A DNA stretch of 64,000 bases. Origin: JABFXX01 sp036489755. Its GTDB lineage: Bacteria > Myxococcota_A > Polyangia > Haliangiales > Haliangiaceae. The stretch is from NCBI GenBank assembly GCA_036489755.1, contig DASXFD010000031.1, positions 27,564-91,563 of the forward strand. Reading direction: 5' to 3'. Each line of letters begins with the position of its first letter. The stretch's first letter is position 1. Below, piece after piece: positions 17,174 to 25,398 of the stretch. Both the position numbers and the translations under genes were made by a program. Below the pieces are notes generated by a model. The model was not told the origin of the DNA and searched no databases. It was given only the letters and a program-made list of their open reading frames with translations.

Positions 17174-17582
17174 CTACTCCGAGCTTGCCGGTCGATCGAA
17201 CACGGGCGTTCGTACTGCATCGGGACCGAACAGCTCGGGCGGATACGGTCCCGTCAGCTCTTCGGTCGTGCACCACCGAAAGCCGATTGCTTCGCCGTCC
17301 CGTGCTTCGAGAACGCCGCCGAGGATCTCGCATCGAAACACGACGACGAGGTACTCGACGAGATCCCCGTTGGGATAGCGATGCCGAAGTCGCGGCCAGC
17401 TGCAGCCGGTGTTTCACCAGGATCGATCGCCCCGCGGGAAGGCTCCACGAGCCGTCGTCGGCACGGCGATGCACGAGCACGCGGCCGGACGAATCGCGCA
17501 CGACCGCAGCCACGCCCGGCAACATGAGTAGCTCGTTGCCAACGAGCTCGCGCAGTCGCTTTACGTGTGTAGACACCGGCAT
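17174..17582 (-). pseudogene. Decayed NUDIX hydrolase
   Basis: Three frames must be joined to read a NUDIX protein. Frame 1 from ATG 17582 reads MPVSTHVKRLRELVG, then PGVAAVVRDSSGRVLVHRRA and DDGSWSLPAG, a normal NUDIX start. Near 17434 one G appears to be lost; the frame then shifts to GAIDPGETPAAAGRDFG, the first half of a NUDIX box (GxxxxxExxxxxxxRE). The rest of the box (REUxEExGU) and the strands after it are missing. The sequence then resumes in a third frame as HRYPNGDLVEYLVVVFRCEI, continuing to a proper C-terminus (GFRWCTTEELTGPYPPEL, FGPDAVRTPVFDRPASSE) and a TAG at 17174-17176. So there is one single-base frameshift and one internal deletion that removes the catalytic glutamates. 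Repeat copies B and C, in opposite orientations, bracket it. Confidence 0.85.
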
Positions 17583-17624
17583 CGCGGCAAGGCTAGCCGA
17601 CAGAGCGCAGGTCGAGGCGCAGCG

Positions 17625-17877
17625 AAGCGTGCAGGCGTCAACGCGCAGCGCAGCGGCCGGTCGGGTCCCGAGCGAGATGAATTGCACGCCCGGTCAACAA
17701 GCGCCGGCCGGTCGTGGAGATGGCACCGCCGGTGGTTCAAGCGCCGGCGTTTCACGGACGAGCGAGGGGCCCGATCCGGCGCGCGCGCGGAGCGTGTTCG
17801 CGATCTGCAGAGCGCTCGTGCAAGCGCGCAGCGCGTTCGCAAACTGCGGAGCGCGAACGAACGGTTCCCGGTTCCTA
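17625..17877 (-). repeat. Dispersed repeat element, copy C, inverted (110-bp core 17663-17772)
   Basis: Reverse orientation relative to A and B. The core is exactly 110 bp and differs from A at only 2 positions. Its AACCGGGAACCG tract begins at the stop codon of the macA-like gene (17875-17877), mirroring copy B at the LamG stop. The flank between tract and core is longer than in A/B and unrelated in detail (GC-rich, with CGAACGCGCTGCGCGC-type strings). Inside the core the 11-mer CAAGCGCCGGC occurs twice. Confidence 0.85.
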
Positions 17878-19029
17878 TTTCTTGGGCGGCGGCGCGGTGG
17901 CCGAGCCACTACCTGCGCCGGCGGCCGCGGTGCCGGGCGGCCCCGCGGTATCAGGGACTTTGATCTTGTCGGTCGCGGTCACGCCGCTTTGCACCTCGAC
18001 CTGGATGCCGTCGGAGAGCCCGAGCTTGAGGTCCCGGTGGACGAACACCTGCGGCGTGGTCTCGACCTCGACGAATGGCTTCTTGTCCTTGTCGTACTGG
18101 ACGAGCGCCTCGCGGATCGCGAGCACGTGCTTGCGCTCGTCGAGCACGATGTCGGCGTTCGCGCTGTAGCCGGCGCGGATGTACTCGCCGGGCTTCTGCT
18201 GGATCGCGGCCTTGATCTCGAACTGGATGGCGCCGTCGATCTCCTTGCCCTGCGGCGCGATGAACTCGAGCTTGCCGTCGAACGTCGCATCGTCGATCGC
18301 GCCGACCTTGATTCGGAGCGGCATGCCGATCTTGATCTTCGCGACCTCGGACTCGTCGACGTGGCCGTCGAAGATCATGTCGCCCATGTTCGCGATCGTC
18401 GCGATCGTGGTGCCGGGGTTGAAGCTGTTTGCCTGGATGACCGAGAACCCGACCTTGACCGGCACGTCGATCACCGTGCCGTCGACGGTCGCGGTGATGA
18501 TCGTCGTCGACGTCTTGCCTTGGCCGCGCGCCGCACCTTCGCGCACGATCTGTAGATTCGACGCGGCCTGCACGGATTGCTCTTTCGCGAGTGCGTAGTC
18601 GGTGCGGAACTTGAACAGCTCGGTCTCCGACACCACGCCGTTCTTGAACAGGCCTTCTTCGCGATCGAGCTCGCGCTTGGCGTTGTCCTCGGAGATCTGC
18701 GCGGTTCGCACGCCGGCCTCGGCGGCGTTGACGGTCTGTGCGTCGGGGATGATCTGCACGGTGCCGAGCGCGTCCCCCTTCTTGACGAGCGCACCGGCGT
18801 CGACGTCGAGCTGGGAGATCACGCCGGTGATCTTGGGCTTGATGTCGACCGATTGGCGCGGCGTTACCGAGCCGGTCGCGACCGTCTTCTTGGTGATGTC
18901 TTTTACCTGCGGGCTCTCGGTCGTGTAGACGACCGACTTGGCCTTCGACTTTTGATAGAGGTACGCGAACGACCCGAGGATCGGGATGCTCGCGAGCAAG
19001 ATCAACAGGCCCATCAGGATTCGTTTCAT
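17875..19029 (-). CDS. MacA/HlyD-type periplasmic adaptor of an ABC exporter
   Basis: 384 residues. One N-terminal membrane anchor (MGLLILLASIPILGSFAYLY). Then the adaptor fold: a beta-barrel/lipoyl half (TGSVTPRQSVDIKPKITGVISQL, about 52-75), an alpha-hairpin (about 95-165: VNAAEAGVRTAQISEDNAKRELDREEGLF), the second lipoyl half (ITATVDGTVIDVPVKVG), a beta-barrel domain and a membrane-proximal domain (about 270-360). A Gly/Ala/Pro tail ends the protein. It is the last gene of a four-gene unit (ATPase, permease 2, permease 1, adaptor), 14 bp after permease 1. It would bridge the inner-membrane permeases to an outer-membrane channel; no TolC-like gene is present in the window. Substrate unknown. 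Confidence 0.9.
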   Translation of the reverse strand: MKRILMGLLILLASIPILGSFAYLYQKSKAKSVVYTTESPQVKDITKKTVATGSVTPRQSVDIKPKITGVISQLDVDAGALVKKGDALGTVQIIPDAQTVNAAEAGVRTAQISEDNAKRELDREEGLFKNGVVSETELFKFRTDYALAKEQSVQAASNLQIVREGAARGQGKTSTTIITATVDGTVIDVPVKVGFSVIQANSFNPGTTIATIANMGDMIFDGHVDESEVAKIKIGMPLRIKVGAIDDATFDGKLEFIAPQGKEIDGAIQFEIKAAIQQKPGEYIRAGYSANADIVLDERKHVLAIREALVQYDKDKKPFVEVETTPQVFVHRDLKLGLSDGIQVEVQSGVTATDKIKVPDTAGPPGTAAAGAGSGSATAPPPKK

Positions 19030-19043
19030 ACGCGGACGTCTTT

Positions 19044-20300
19044 CTACTCGGTGCGAAGCGCTTCGATCGGTTTGATCGACGAGGCGTGAAAAGCGGGGAT
19101 GAGACCGGCCACCGTCGCGCAGCCGACGAGAACAGCGAGGGCTTGGACGACGGTGCCGAGGCCGACGTCGGGTGGCCCGAACGGCGAGTCGAGCGCGGTC
19201 GTGAACGCGAGATCACCGCCGTAGAGCAAGGCGCAGCCGAACGCGATGCCGACCAAGCCGGCTAGCGCCGTGATGGCGACCGTTTCCATCAACACCATGA
19301 TGATGACCGACGCGGGCGTGGCGCCGAGCGCCTTGCGAACGCCGAACTCCTTCGTGCGCTCCTTGACCGCGATCAGCATGATGTTCGACACGCCGATCAC
19401 GCCGGCGATCAGCGTCATGCCACCGACGATCCAGCTGATCGCCCACAGCCAGAAGAAGACGGTCTCGAACTTGCCGAACATCACGAACATGTTGAACGAG
19501 CCGATCGCGAGGTGATCGGTCGGCGCGATCTTGTGCTCTTTGGACAGGGCCTCGCGGACCTCGCGCTCGAGCTCGGGCCCGTCGGTTCCGGGCGATGCGG
19601 TGAGCGCGAAGAAGCCGACCTTGTCGCCGAGATGGAACGACTTGCGCAGCGTCGTGAACGGCACGTAGATCGAGTGCGCGTCGCGGTCGCCTTGCTGGCC
19701 CTGGCGCAGCGTCTTGGTCACGCCGATCACCTCGAAGTAGACGCCGCTGATCTTGATGTACGTCCCGATCGGATTCGCACCGACGGGATAGAGCTCGTCC
19801 ATGACGGCGTGGCCGATCACGGCGACCTTGCGGGTCTCGTCGTTGTCGGCCTGATCGATGAAGCGGCCGGCCGCGTACTGGTACGCGATGATGTGCGTCA
19901 TGTCCGGTAGCTCGCCGAACACGTTGAAGTTGCCGGTCTGGTTCTCGTACGTGACGTTGTAGCCGCCTTGCCAGCCGCCGAGCTGGCTCTGCGGCGCGAC
20001 GAACTCGACGCCCTTGAGGTGGCGCAGGAGCTCGATGTCTCCCGTCTTGAACTGGATCATGCGCCCGGGCTTCATGCCCTCGTAGGCCTGGGTCGTCGGC
20101 TGGCCCCAGCAGAACATCATGTTCGTGGCCATGCCCGACAGGTTCCGCTTGGTCCCGGTTTGCATCGCGGAGCCGAACCCGAGCATCGCGACGAGCATGA
20201 ACATGCCCCACGACACGCCGAACGCGGTGAGCGCGGTCCGCAGCTTGTTCGCGCGAAGCACGACCCAGATCTCGGCCCAGTTGTCGCGGTCGAGGATCAT
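19044..20300 (-). CDS. MacB/FtsX-family ABC permease 1
   Basis: 418 residues. N-terminal helix after a basic start (LRANKLRTALTAFGVSWGMFMLVAMLGFG), a large periplasmic domain (about 50-285; FNVFGELPDMTHIIAYQYAAG, GTYIKISGVYFEVIGVTK), then three C-terminal helices with the FtsX coupling motif ERTKEFGVRKALGATPASV (about 315-335) and a closing SSIKPIEALRTE. It lacks its own ATPase. The start (ATG 20300) follows the stop of permease 2 by 2 bp, so translation is coupled. It shares only the membrane/coupling regions with permease 2; the periplasmic domains differ clearly, suggesting a heterodimeric transporter. Confidence 0.9.
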   Translation of the reverse strand: MILDRDNWAEIWVVLRANKLRTALTAFGVSWGMFMLVAMLGFGSAMQTGTKRNLSGMATNMMFCWGQPTTQAYEGMKPGRMIQFKTGDIELLRHLKGVEFVAPQSQLGGWQGGYNVTYENQTGNFNVFGELPDMTHIIAYQYAAGRFIDQADNDETRKVAVIGHAVMDELYPVGANPIGTYIKISGVYFEVIGVTKTLRQGQQGDRDAHSIYVPFTTLRKSFHLGDKVGFFALTASPGTDGPELEREVREALSKEHKIAPTDHLAIGSFNMFVMFGKFETVFFWLWAISWIVGGMTLIAGVIGVSNIMLIAVKERTKEFGVRKALGATPASVIIMVLMETVAITALAGLVGIAFGCALLYGGDLAFTTALDSPFGPPDVGLGTVVQALAVLVGCATVAGLIPAFHASSIKPIEALRTE

Positions 20301-20302
20301 GG

Positions 20303-21726
20303 CTAGGCGTCTCGCAGCGTCTGCACGGGGTTGACCTTGGCGGCGGCGCGCGCGGGCACGAAGCCGGCGAGGGCGCCGGCGATGACGAGACCGACCGCGG
20401 CGAGCACGCCGACGCTGACGCGCACCGCCGGGTCTTTGATCATCTCGGTGTCGATGAAGTGTGGGATCGCGCCGAGAAACATCACGCCGCCGGCGAGGCC
20501 GAGCAGCCCCGCGATGCTGGTCAGAAACACGGCCTCCTGCACGATCATCGCGACGATCGACACCGGCGTGGCGCCGAGCGCCTTGCGAATCCCGATCTCT
20601 CGCGTGCGCTCCTTGACCGCGATCATCATGATGTTCGACACGCCGACGACGCCGGCTGCGAGCGTGCCGAGGCCGATCACGAGCACGAAGATCGAGATCG
20701 CCAGGAAGAACTTCGTGAAGTGCTCGAAGCCCTCGACGGTGTCGAACACGCGTGCGGCTTGCTTGTCGTCGGGCGAGAACTGGTGCGCCTCGGCAAGCTG
20801 GCCGACGACCTCGCGCGTGATGGCCTTGGTCGTGGCGGCGTCCGCGTTGCCGACGGTGAACGAGATCGCGCCGAGACGATCGGCGCCGTTGAAGGCGAGT
20901 TGCGCGGTCGTCGCGGGGATGTAGACGACGCGCTCTTCCTCTTCGCTGCCCTCCATCGTGAACACGCCGACGACTTCGAACGCGACACCGCCGACGACGA
21001 TCCACTGACCGATCGGATCGTCGACGCCGCCGTCGCCGGAGCCGGTCGTCGCGTCCGCGTGGCCGAACAAGTAGTCGCGAACCGGCCGGCCGATCACGGC
21101 GGCCTTTCGCAACGTCACGATGTCCGCCGTGTTGAGGTAGCGACCTTCCTGGATCGCGTACGCACCGGTGTAGTAGTCGCCGGGGAAGACCGACTGGACG
21201 CCGAACGCGTTGGACTTGGTCCCGCGCTGGACCTTCATCTCGCCGCCGCCGAACTGGCCGCCCGTGATGTAGAAGCTGCCGTCGATGTGATCGATGCCCT
21301 TGACGGTCGCGGCGCGGTCGTAGTCGCGGTTCTGGAACGTGAGCTTGCGGCCGACGTTGTAGCCCGCGTACGGCACCGACGTGCGTCCGGTGTGGATGAA
21401 CACGACGTTCTGCGCCTCCGAGCGGAAGCTGTAGCGGATGCCGTTGTTGAGACCCTGGCCCATGCCGAGCAGCACGACCATCACGAAGATGCCCCACGCC
21501 ACGCTGACGGCGGTCAGGACCGTGCGGAGCTTGTTGCGTCGGATCGTGTCGAACACCTCGAGCCAGCGATCGAGCGAGAACATCGACACGAACGTCGCGA
21601 ACGCGACCTGGACGACCGCGAGTGCGTCGCGCGGACGCACGTGTGGCAGCGTGCCGATCAGCCAGAGCGTGCCGAACACGATCACGACGGACGACAGCAG
21701 CACGAGCGGCAAGAACGTAGCGCCCA

Positions 21727-21727
<1 letters not shown>
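20303..21727 (-). CDS. MacB/FtsX-family ABC permease 2
   Basis: 474 residues from GTG 21727, which overlaps the ATPase stop by one base (TAGTG). An extra hydrophobic helix (FLPLVLLSSVVIVFGTLWLIG, about 5-25) precedes the usual first helix (RRNKLRTVLTAVSVAWGIFVMVV). Periplasmic domain about 95-325 (YNVGRKLTFQNRDY, YYTGAYAIQEGRYLN, GQWIVVGGVAFEVVGVFTMEG), then three helices with ERTREIGIRKALGATPVSIV and a PARAAAKVNPVQTLRDA tail. The coupling helix matches permease 1 closely (ERT-E-G-RKALGATP). If the start were ATG at MFSLDRW (about 37 codons downstream), the extra helix would be lost; the overlap with the ATPase stop favours the GTG. Confidence 0.88.
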
Positions 21728-22458
<731 letters not shown>

Positions 22459-22537
22459 GGCTCGATAAACCTTCGCAGCAGGCTAGCGCTGGTTTCGCGC
22501 GCGGCCAAGATGCGACCGTCGTGCGACACGTGCGACA

Positions 22538-22972
22538 TTACAGCGTATTTAGCGCTTCCGCGATCGCGTCGGTCGTGGCCGGCGCGATCACGAGGACGCC
22601 GTGCGCCCCATGCAGCTCGCACGCAGGTGCGTTGTCGCAGCGATCGAGGCAGTCGACCGGCTGCCACGTGACGTTCGCTTGCTTCGCGATCAGCGCGTCG
22701 ATCAGATCGAGGGCGCCGTAGCGCTGGCAGTTGCCGGCGCAGATCTTGAGCGCGATCGCGGAAGCGCGCGGCGCGATCGTCAGCTCGGTCGCGAGCGCGA
22801 TGGCGGCGACGTAGTGGCTCGCCGGGCGACCGCGATCTTCGGCGAGCTCGATCAGGTCGGCGAGCTGCACGACGTCGTCGGCCGCGATCTCCTCGAGCTC
22901 GAGGCCCATCGAGGCGAGCCGGCCGAGCTCGACGTCTTCGTGGGTCGGCGAGCGCGTGGGGACCTTCGTCAT
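22538..22972 (-). CDS. Thioredoxin-like [2Fe-2S] ferredoxin-domain protein
   Basis: 144 residues. The N-terminal half (about 1-65) is helical (VQLADLIELAEDRG). The C-terminal half is a NuoE/(2Fe-2S)-thioredoxin fold with four cysteines in the family pattern: KICAGNCQRYGALDLIDAL (about 75-93) and DCLDRCDNAPACELHGAHGV (about 107-126). Such modules transfer single electrons or act as small electron carriers. A [2Fe-2S] cluster is inferred from Cys spacing. It is transcribed divergently from the GST gene across a 40-bp gap with face-to-face -10-like elements, so the two are likely regulated together. The ATG lies 7 nt after its -10 element. Confidence 0.75.
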   Translation of the reverse strand: MTKVPTRSPTHEDVELGRLASMGLELEEIAADDVVQLADLIELAEDRGRPASHYVAAIALATELTIAPRASAIALKICAGNCQRYGALDLIDALIAKQANVTWQPVDCLDRCDNAPACELHGAHGVLVIAPATTDAIAEALNTL

Positions 22973-22979
22973 GCGAGGC

Positions 22980-22985
22980 GGTATA
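22980..22985 (-). promoter_or_regulatory. -10 element TATACC of the 2Fe-2S protein gene
   Basis: TATACC preceded by TG lies 7 nt before ATG 22972. A CCGGCCGG palindrome (22992-22999) separates it from the opposing element at 23002-23007. Confidence 0.45.
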
Positions 22986-23001
22986 CACCGACCGGCCGGC
23001 G

Positions 23002-23007
23002 TATAAC
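23002..23007 (+). promoter_or_regulatory. -10 element TATAAC of the GST gene
   Basis: TATAAC (5/6 to consensus) ends 5 nt before GTG 23013, implying a leaderless transcript. Confidence 0.45.
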
Positions 23008-23012
23008 GGGGC

Positions 23013-23678
23013 GTGCTGACCGTCCATCATCTCGAGAGCTCTCGCTCGCAACGCGTCCTGTGGCTGCTCGAAGAGCTCGGCGTGCCGTACGAGATCGTGC
23101 TCTACAAGCGCGATCCCAAGACGCTGCTCGCGCCGCCCGAGCTCGCGAAGATCCATCCGCTCGGCAAGTCGCCGGTGATCACCGACGGCGCCGAAACGGT
23201 CGCCGAGTCGGGCGCGATCCTCGAGTACATCGCCGACAAGTACGGCGACGGCAAGCTCGTGCCCGCAAAGGGCTCGCCCGCGTACGCGACGCATCGCTAC
23301 TTCATGCACTACGCGGAAGGCTCGCTGATGCCGTTCTTGGTGATGCGGATCGTCTTCAATCGCATCCGCGCCGCCGCGCCGTTCCTCGTGCGGCCGATCG
23401 CGAAGGCGATCGCGAACAACGTCGAGAAGCAGTTCATCACGCCGAACCTCGACAAGCACGTCGCGTTCCTCGACGGCGCGCTCGCGAGCTCGACGTGGCT
23501 CACCGGAGACGAGCTGTCGCTCGCGGATATCCAGATGAGCTATCCGCTCGAAGGGATCGCGACGCGCGTGCCGAACGCGCCGAAGCGGATAAAAGACTGG
23601 GTCGATCGCGCGAAAGCGCGGCCGGCGTATCAGCGCGCCGAAGCCAAAGGCGGCCCGGCGATGGGCGTCGCAGACTAG
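23013..23678 (+). CDS. Glutathione S-transferase family protein
   Basis: 221 residues from GTG 23013. N-terminal thioredoxin-like domain with the GST substrate-binding pattern: LESSRSQRVLWLLEELGVPY (about 7-26; Ser/Arg at the catalytic position, as in bacterial beta/theta-like enzymes), IHPLGKSPVITDG (cis-Pro) and VAESGAILEYIADKY. The C-terminal all-helical domain includes ALASSTWLTGDELSLADIQMSYPL, the N-capping box of the GST core. Likely conjugates glutathione to electrophiles or reduces peroxides in the cytoplasm; the substrate cannot be deduced. Divergent from the 2Fe-2S gene. Confidence 0.92.
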   Translation: MLTVHHLESSRSQRVLWLLEELGVPYEIVLYKRDPKTLLAPPELAKIHPLGKSPVITDGAETVAESGAILEYIADKYGDGKLVPAKGSPAYATHRYFMHYAEGSLMPFLVMRIVFNRIRAAAPFLVRPIAKAIANNVEKQFITPNLDKHVAFLDGALASSTWLTGDELSLADIQMSYPLEGIATRVPNAPKRIKDWVDRAKARPAYQRAEAKGGPAMGVAD

Positions 23679-23680
23679 CG

Positions 23681-24346
23681 CTACGCCTTGCCGACGACCG
23701 GCAGCCCGTATTCCATGAGCACGCGCGCGAGGTCGGCCGACAGCTCGCGCTTGCGCGAAAACTTCGCCGGCGACATCGCATCGTGGAGCCGGCGTCGCGC
23801 TTCGTGCATGCGCCACGCGATCGTGCCCTCGGAAACTTTTTGCACCACGCCGGCCTCGCCGTGCGACAGGCCCTGTAGCGACACGAGGATCACCGTCGTG
23901 CGCATGTCGGCGGGCAGCGAATCGAGCGCGCGCAACAGCCGCGCGTAGGTCTGGCGCAGCTCGGCGGCGAGGCTCGGGTTGTCGCGTGCGTCGACGGCGA
24001 CGGCGAGCTCGACGCGCGGATCGCCTTCGTCGACCGAGATGTCGCTGTGCTCGGCGCGCCGGGCGCGATCGCGCCGCGCGTTGAGCGAGCGGTTGACCGT
24101 CATCCGGTAGACCCACGTGAAGAACTGGCTGCGCCCCTCGAACGTCGCGAGCGCGCGATACGCCTTCAAGAAGACTTCTTGCGCGATGTCGTCGGCCTCG
24201 CTGGCGTAACCGACGATGTGCAACGCGAGCGCATAGATGCGCTTGCGATAGCGCCGGACGAGCGCCTCGAACGCCCGCTGGTCGCCGGCTTTCGCCGCGG
24301 CGACCAACGCGCTCGCGGTTGCGGCCTCGCGCTCGGCGTGCGTCAT
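23681..24346 (-). CDS. ECF-type RNA polymerase sigma factor
   Basis: 221 residues. Region 2 is clear: AFEALVRRYRKRIYALALHIVG, then EADDIAQEVFLKAYRALATF and FFTWVYRMTVNRSLNARRDRA (about 28-95). Region 4: ALDSLPADMRTTVILVSLQG, then SHGEAGVVQKVSEGTIAWRM (about 140-185), with the helix-turn-helix. The C-terminal extension of about 30 residues (SPAKFSRKRELSADLARVLM) is slightly longer than in minimal ECF factors. No anti-sigma gene with a zinc-binding or membrane domain is adjacent: GST converges from the left (2-bp gap) and ApaG lies upstream in the same direction. A TCTAAT element lies 6 nt before the ATG. The target promoter sequence is not deduced. Confidence 0.9.
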   Translation of the reverse strand: MTHAEREAATASALVAAAKAGDQRAFEALVRRYRKRIYALALHIVGYASEADDIAQEVFLKAYRALATFEGRSQFFTWVYRMTVNRSLNARRDRARRAEHSDISVDEGDPRVELAVAVDARDNPSLAAELRQTYARLLRALDSLPADMRTTVILVSLQGLSHGEAGVVQKVSEGTIAWRMHEARRRLHDAMSPAKFSRKRELSADLARVLMEYGLPVVGKA

Positions 24347-24352
24347 CGGGGG

Positions 24353-24358
24353 ATTAGA
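24353..24358 (-). promoter_or_regulatory. -10 element TCTAAT of the ECF sigma gene
   Basis: TCTAAT (5/6 to TATAAT) ends 6 nt before ATG 24346, implying a leaderless message. Confidence 0.4.
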
Positions 24359-24426
24359 CGCATAGCCTACGCGAAGGCTTTGATGTTTTCTCGCCTACAC
24401 GTGCGCACGTCGGGCAAGCGCTCAAA

Positions 24427-24840
24427 TCAATTGGCGTCATCGGCGCGGATCGGGGATGCGAGCGAGAACGTCGCGATCTCTGCATCGAAGTACGAGCCGT
24501 CGTCGCGCCAGAACCGATAGCTGCCGTGCATGGTGCCGACCGGCGTGGTGAGCACGCAGCCCGACGTGTACTGGAACGACTGGCCGGGCACCAGCCGCGG
24601 CTGCTCGCCGACGACGCCGTCGCCGCGGACTTCTTCGATCCCGCCGTAGCCATCGGTGATGACCCAGTGCCGCGTGCGGAGCTGCGCGGCACGCGCGCTC
24701 TCGTTCGCGATCGTGATCGTGTACGCGAACACGTAGCGGTCGTCGCGCGGCGACGACTGCTCGGGTAAGAACAGCGACTGCACGGAGACGCGAATTCCGT
24801 CCGTGAGCGCAGAAGACGTAGGCTCGGCAACGACAGTCAC
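24427..24840 (-). CDS. apaG: ApaG family protein
   Basis: 137 residues from GTG 24840. ApaG beta-sandwich signature: VSVQSLFLPEQSSPRDDRYVF, AYTITIANESARAAQLRTRHW, ITDGYGGIEEVRGDGVVGEQP, LVPGQSFQYTSGCVLTTPVG and MHGSYRF. The length fits the family (about 125-130). In Enterobacteria ApaG lies with apaH and ksgA and is tied to Co/Mg handling; those genes are absent here, so function is by family only. GTG 24840 is preferred because the conserved domain begins right after it; an in-frame start at 24915 would overlap the divergent CAP gene. It is divergent from that gene with a 53-bp gap. Confidence 0.9.
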   Translation of the reverse strand: MTVVAEPTSSALTDGIRVSVQSLFLPEQSSPRDDRYVFAYTITIANESARAAQLRTRHWVITDGYGGIEEVRGDGVVGEQPRLVPGQSFQYTSGCVLTTPVGTMHGSYRFWRDDGSYFDAEIATFSLASPIRADDAN

Positions 24841-24893
24841 GACGACAATCTCGCCCCGTCTCGGGACTCTTGCAAGCGTGTCATGCTCGCAGC

Positions 24894-25397
24894 ATGCGTA
24901 CGACGCGTCTCGCACTCGCCGCGACCGTCGTTGGCTCGGCGCTGTTGCAGGCCGCGCCGCCCGCGGACATGGCTTCGCAGTTCGTCGCGGCGCACGCGCG
25001 CGTGCGTGCCAAGCATTGCGCGCCGCCGCTGGCGTGGTCGGCCAAGCTCGCCGCGTTCGCGCAACATTGGGCCGATACGCTCAAGGCGCACCATTGCAGC
25101 TTCGAGCATTCGACCGGCCCGTATGGCGAGAACCTCGCCGCCGGCACGATCGGCGCGCTCGATCCGGCGGGCACCGTCGACTACTGGTACGACGAGATCA
25201 AGAGCTACAAGTTTCCCGACGGTGGCTTCAGCATGCGCACCGGCCACTTCACGCAGCTGGTCTGGAAATCGACGACGCAGGTCGGCTGCGGTCACGCGCA
25301 GTGCAATGGGCTCGACGTCTGGGTCTGCGAGTACGATCCGCCGGGCAACGTCGACGGCGAGTACCGCACGAACGTGCTGCCGCCCGGCTGCAAGTAG
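24894..25397 (+). CDS. Secreted CAP/SCP (PR-1-like) domain protein
   Basis: 167 residues. Signal peptide MRTTRLALAATVVGSALLQA. The CAP fold follows: ASQFVAAHARVRAKHCAPPLAW (first helix), AQHWADTLKAHHCSFEHS (conserved His), GPYGENLAAGTIG (GENL motif), the CAP1 motif HFTQLVWKSTTQVGCGHAQC and the CAP2 motif VWVCEYDPPGN. All four CAP cavity residues (two His, two Glu) appear present. Cysteines are placed for disulfides, fitting an extracytoplasmic location. Bacterial CAP proteins have diverse, mostly undefined roles. ATG 24894 begins the signal peptide; a TTG at 24870 is less likely. It converges with gltA (1-bp gap). Confidence 0.93.
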   Translation: MRTTRLALAATVVGSALLQAAPPADMASQFVAAHARVRAKHCAPPLAWSAKLAAFAQHWADTLKAHHCSFEHSTGPYGENLAAGTIGALDPAGTVDYWYDEIKSYKFPDGGFSMRTGHFTQLVWKSTTQVGCGHAQCNGLDVWVCEYDPPGNVDGEYRTNVLPPGCK

Positions 25398-25398
25398 C

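Noticed and set aside
17663..17772. 110-bp repeat considered as a tRNA or tRNA-like element because of GGTTCAAGC and a 7-bp terminal stem
   Set aside because: No D-arm or anticodon arm can be placed, there is no CCA-compatible end, and 110 nt does not fit without forcing the helices.
15761..17801. Small frame in each 110-bp repeat (MNCTPG...AGRGDGT...GVSRTSEG) as a conserved peptide gene
   Set aside because: Substitutions between copies change amino acids (QQA to HRT, SSS to GSS) and the frames end differently, so there is no sign of protein-level selection.
15809..17877. Repeat island considered as an insertion sequence or integron
   Set aside because: No transposase or integrase frame, no attC-like features and no clear target duplications visible.
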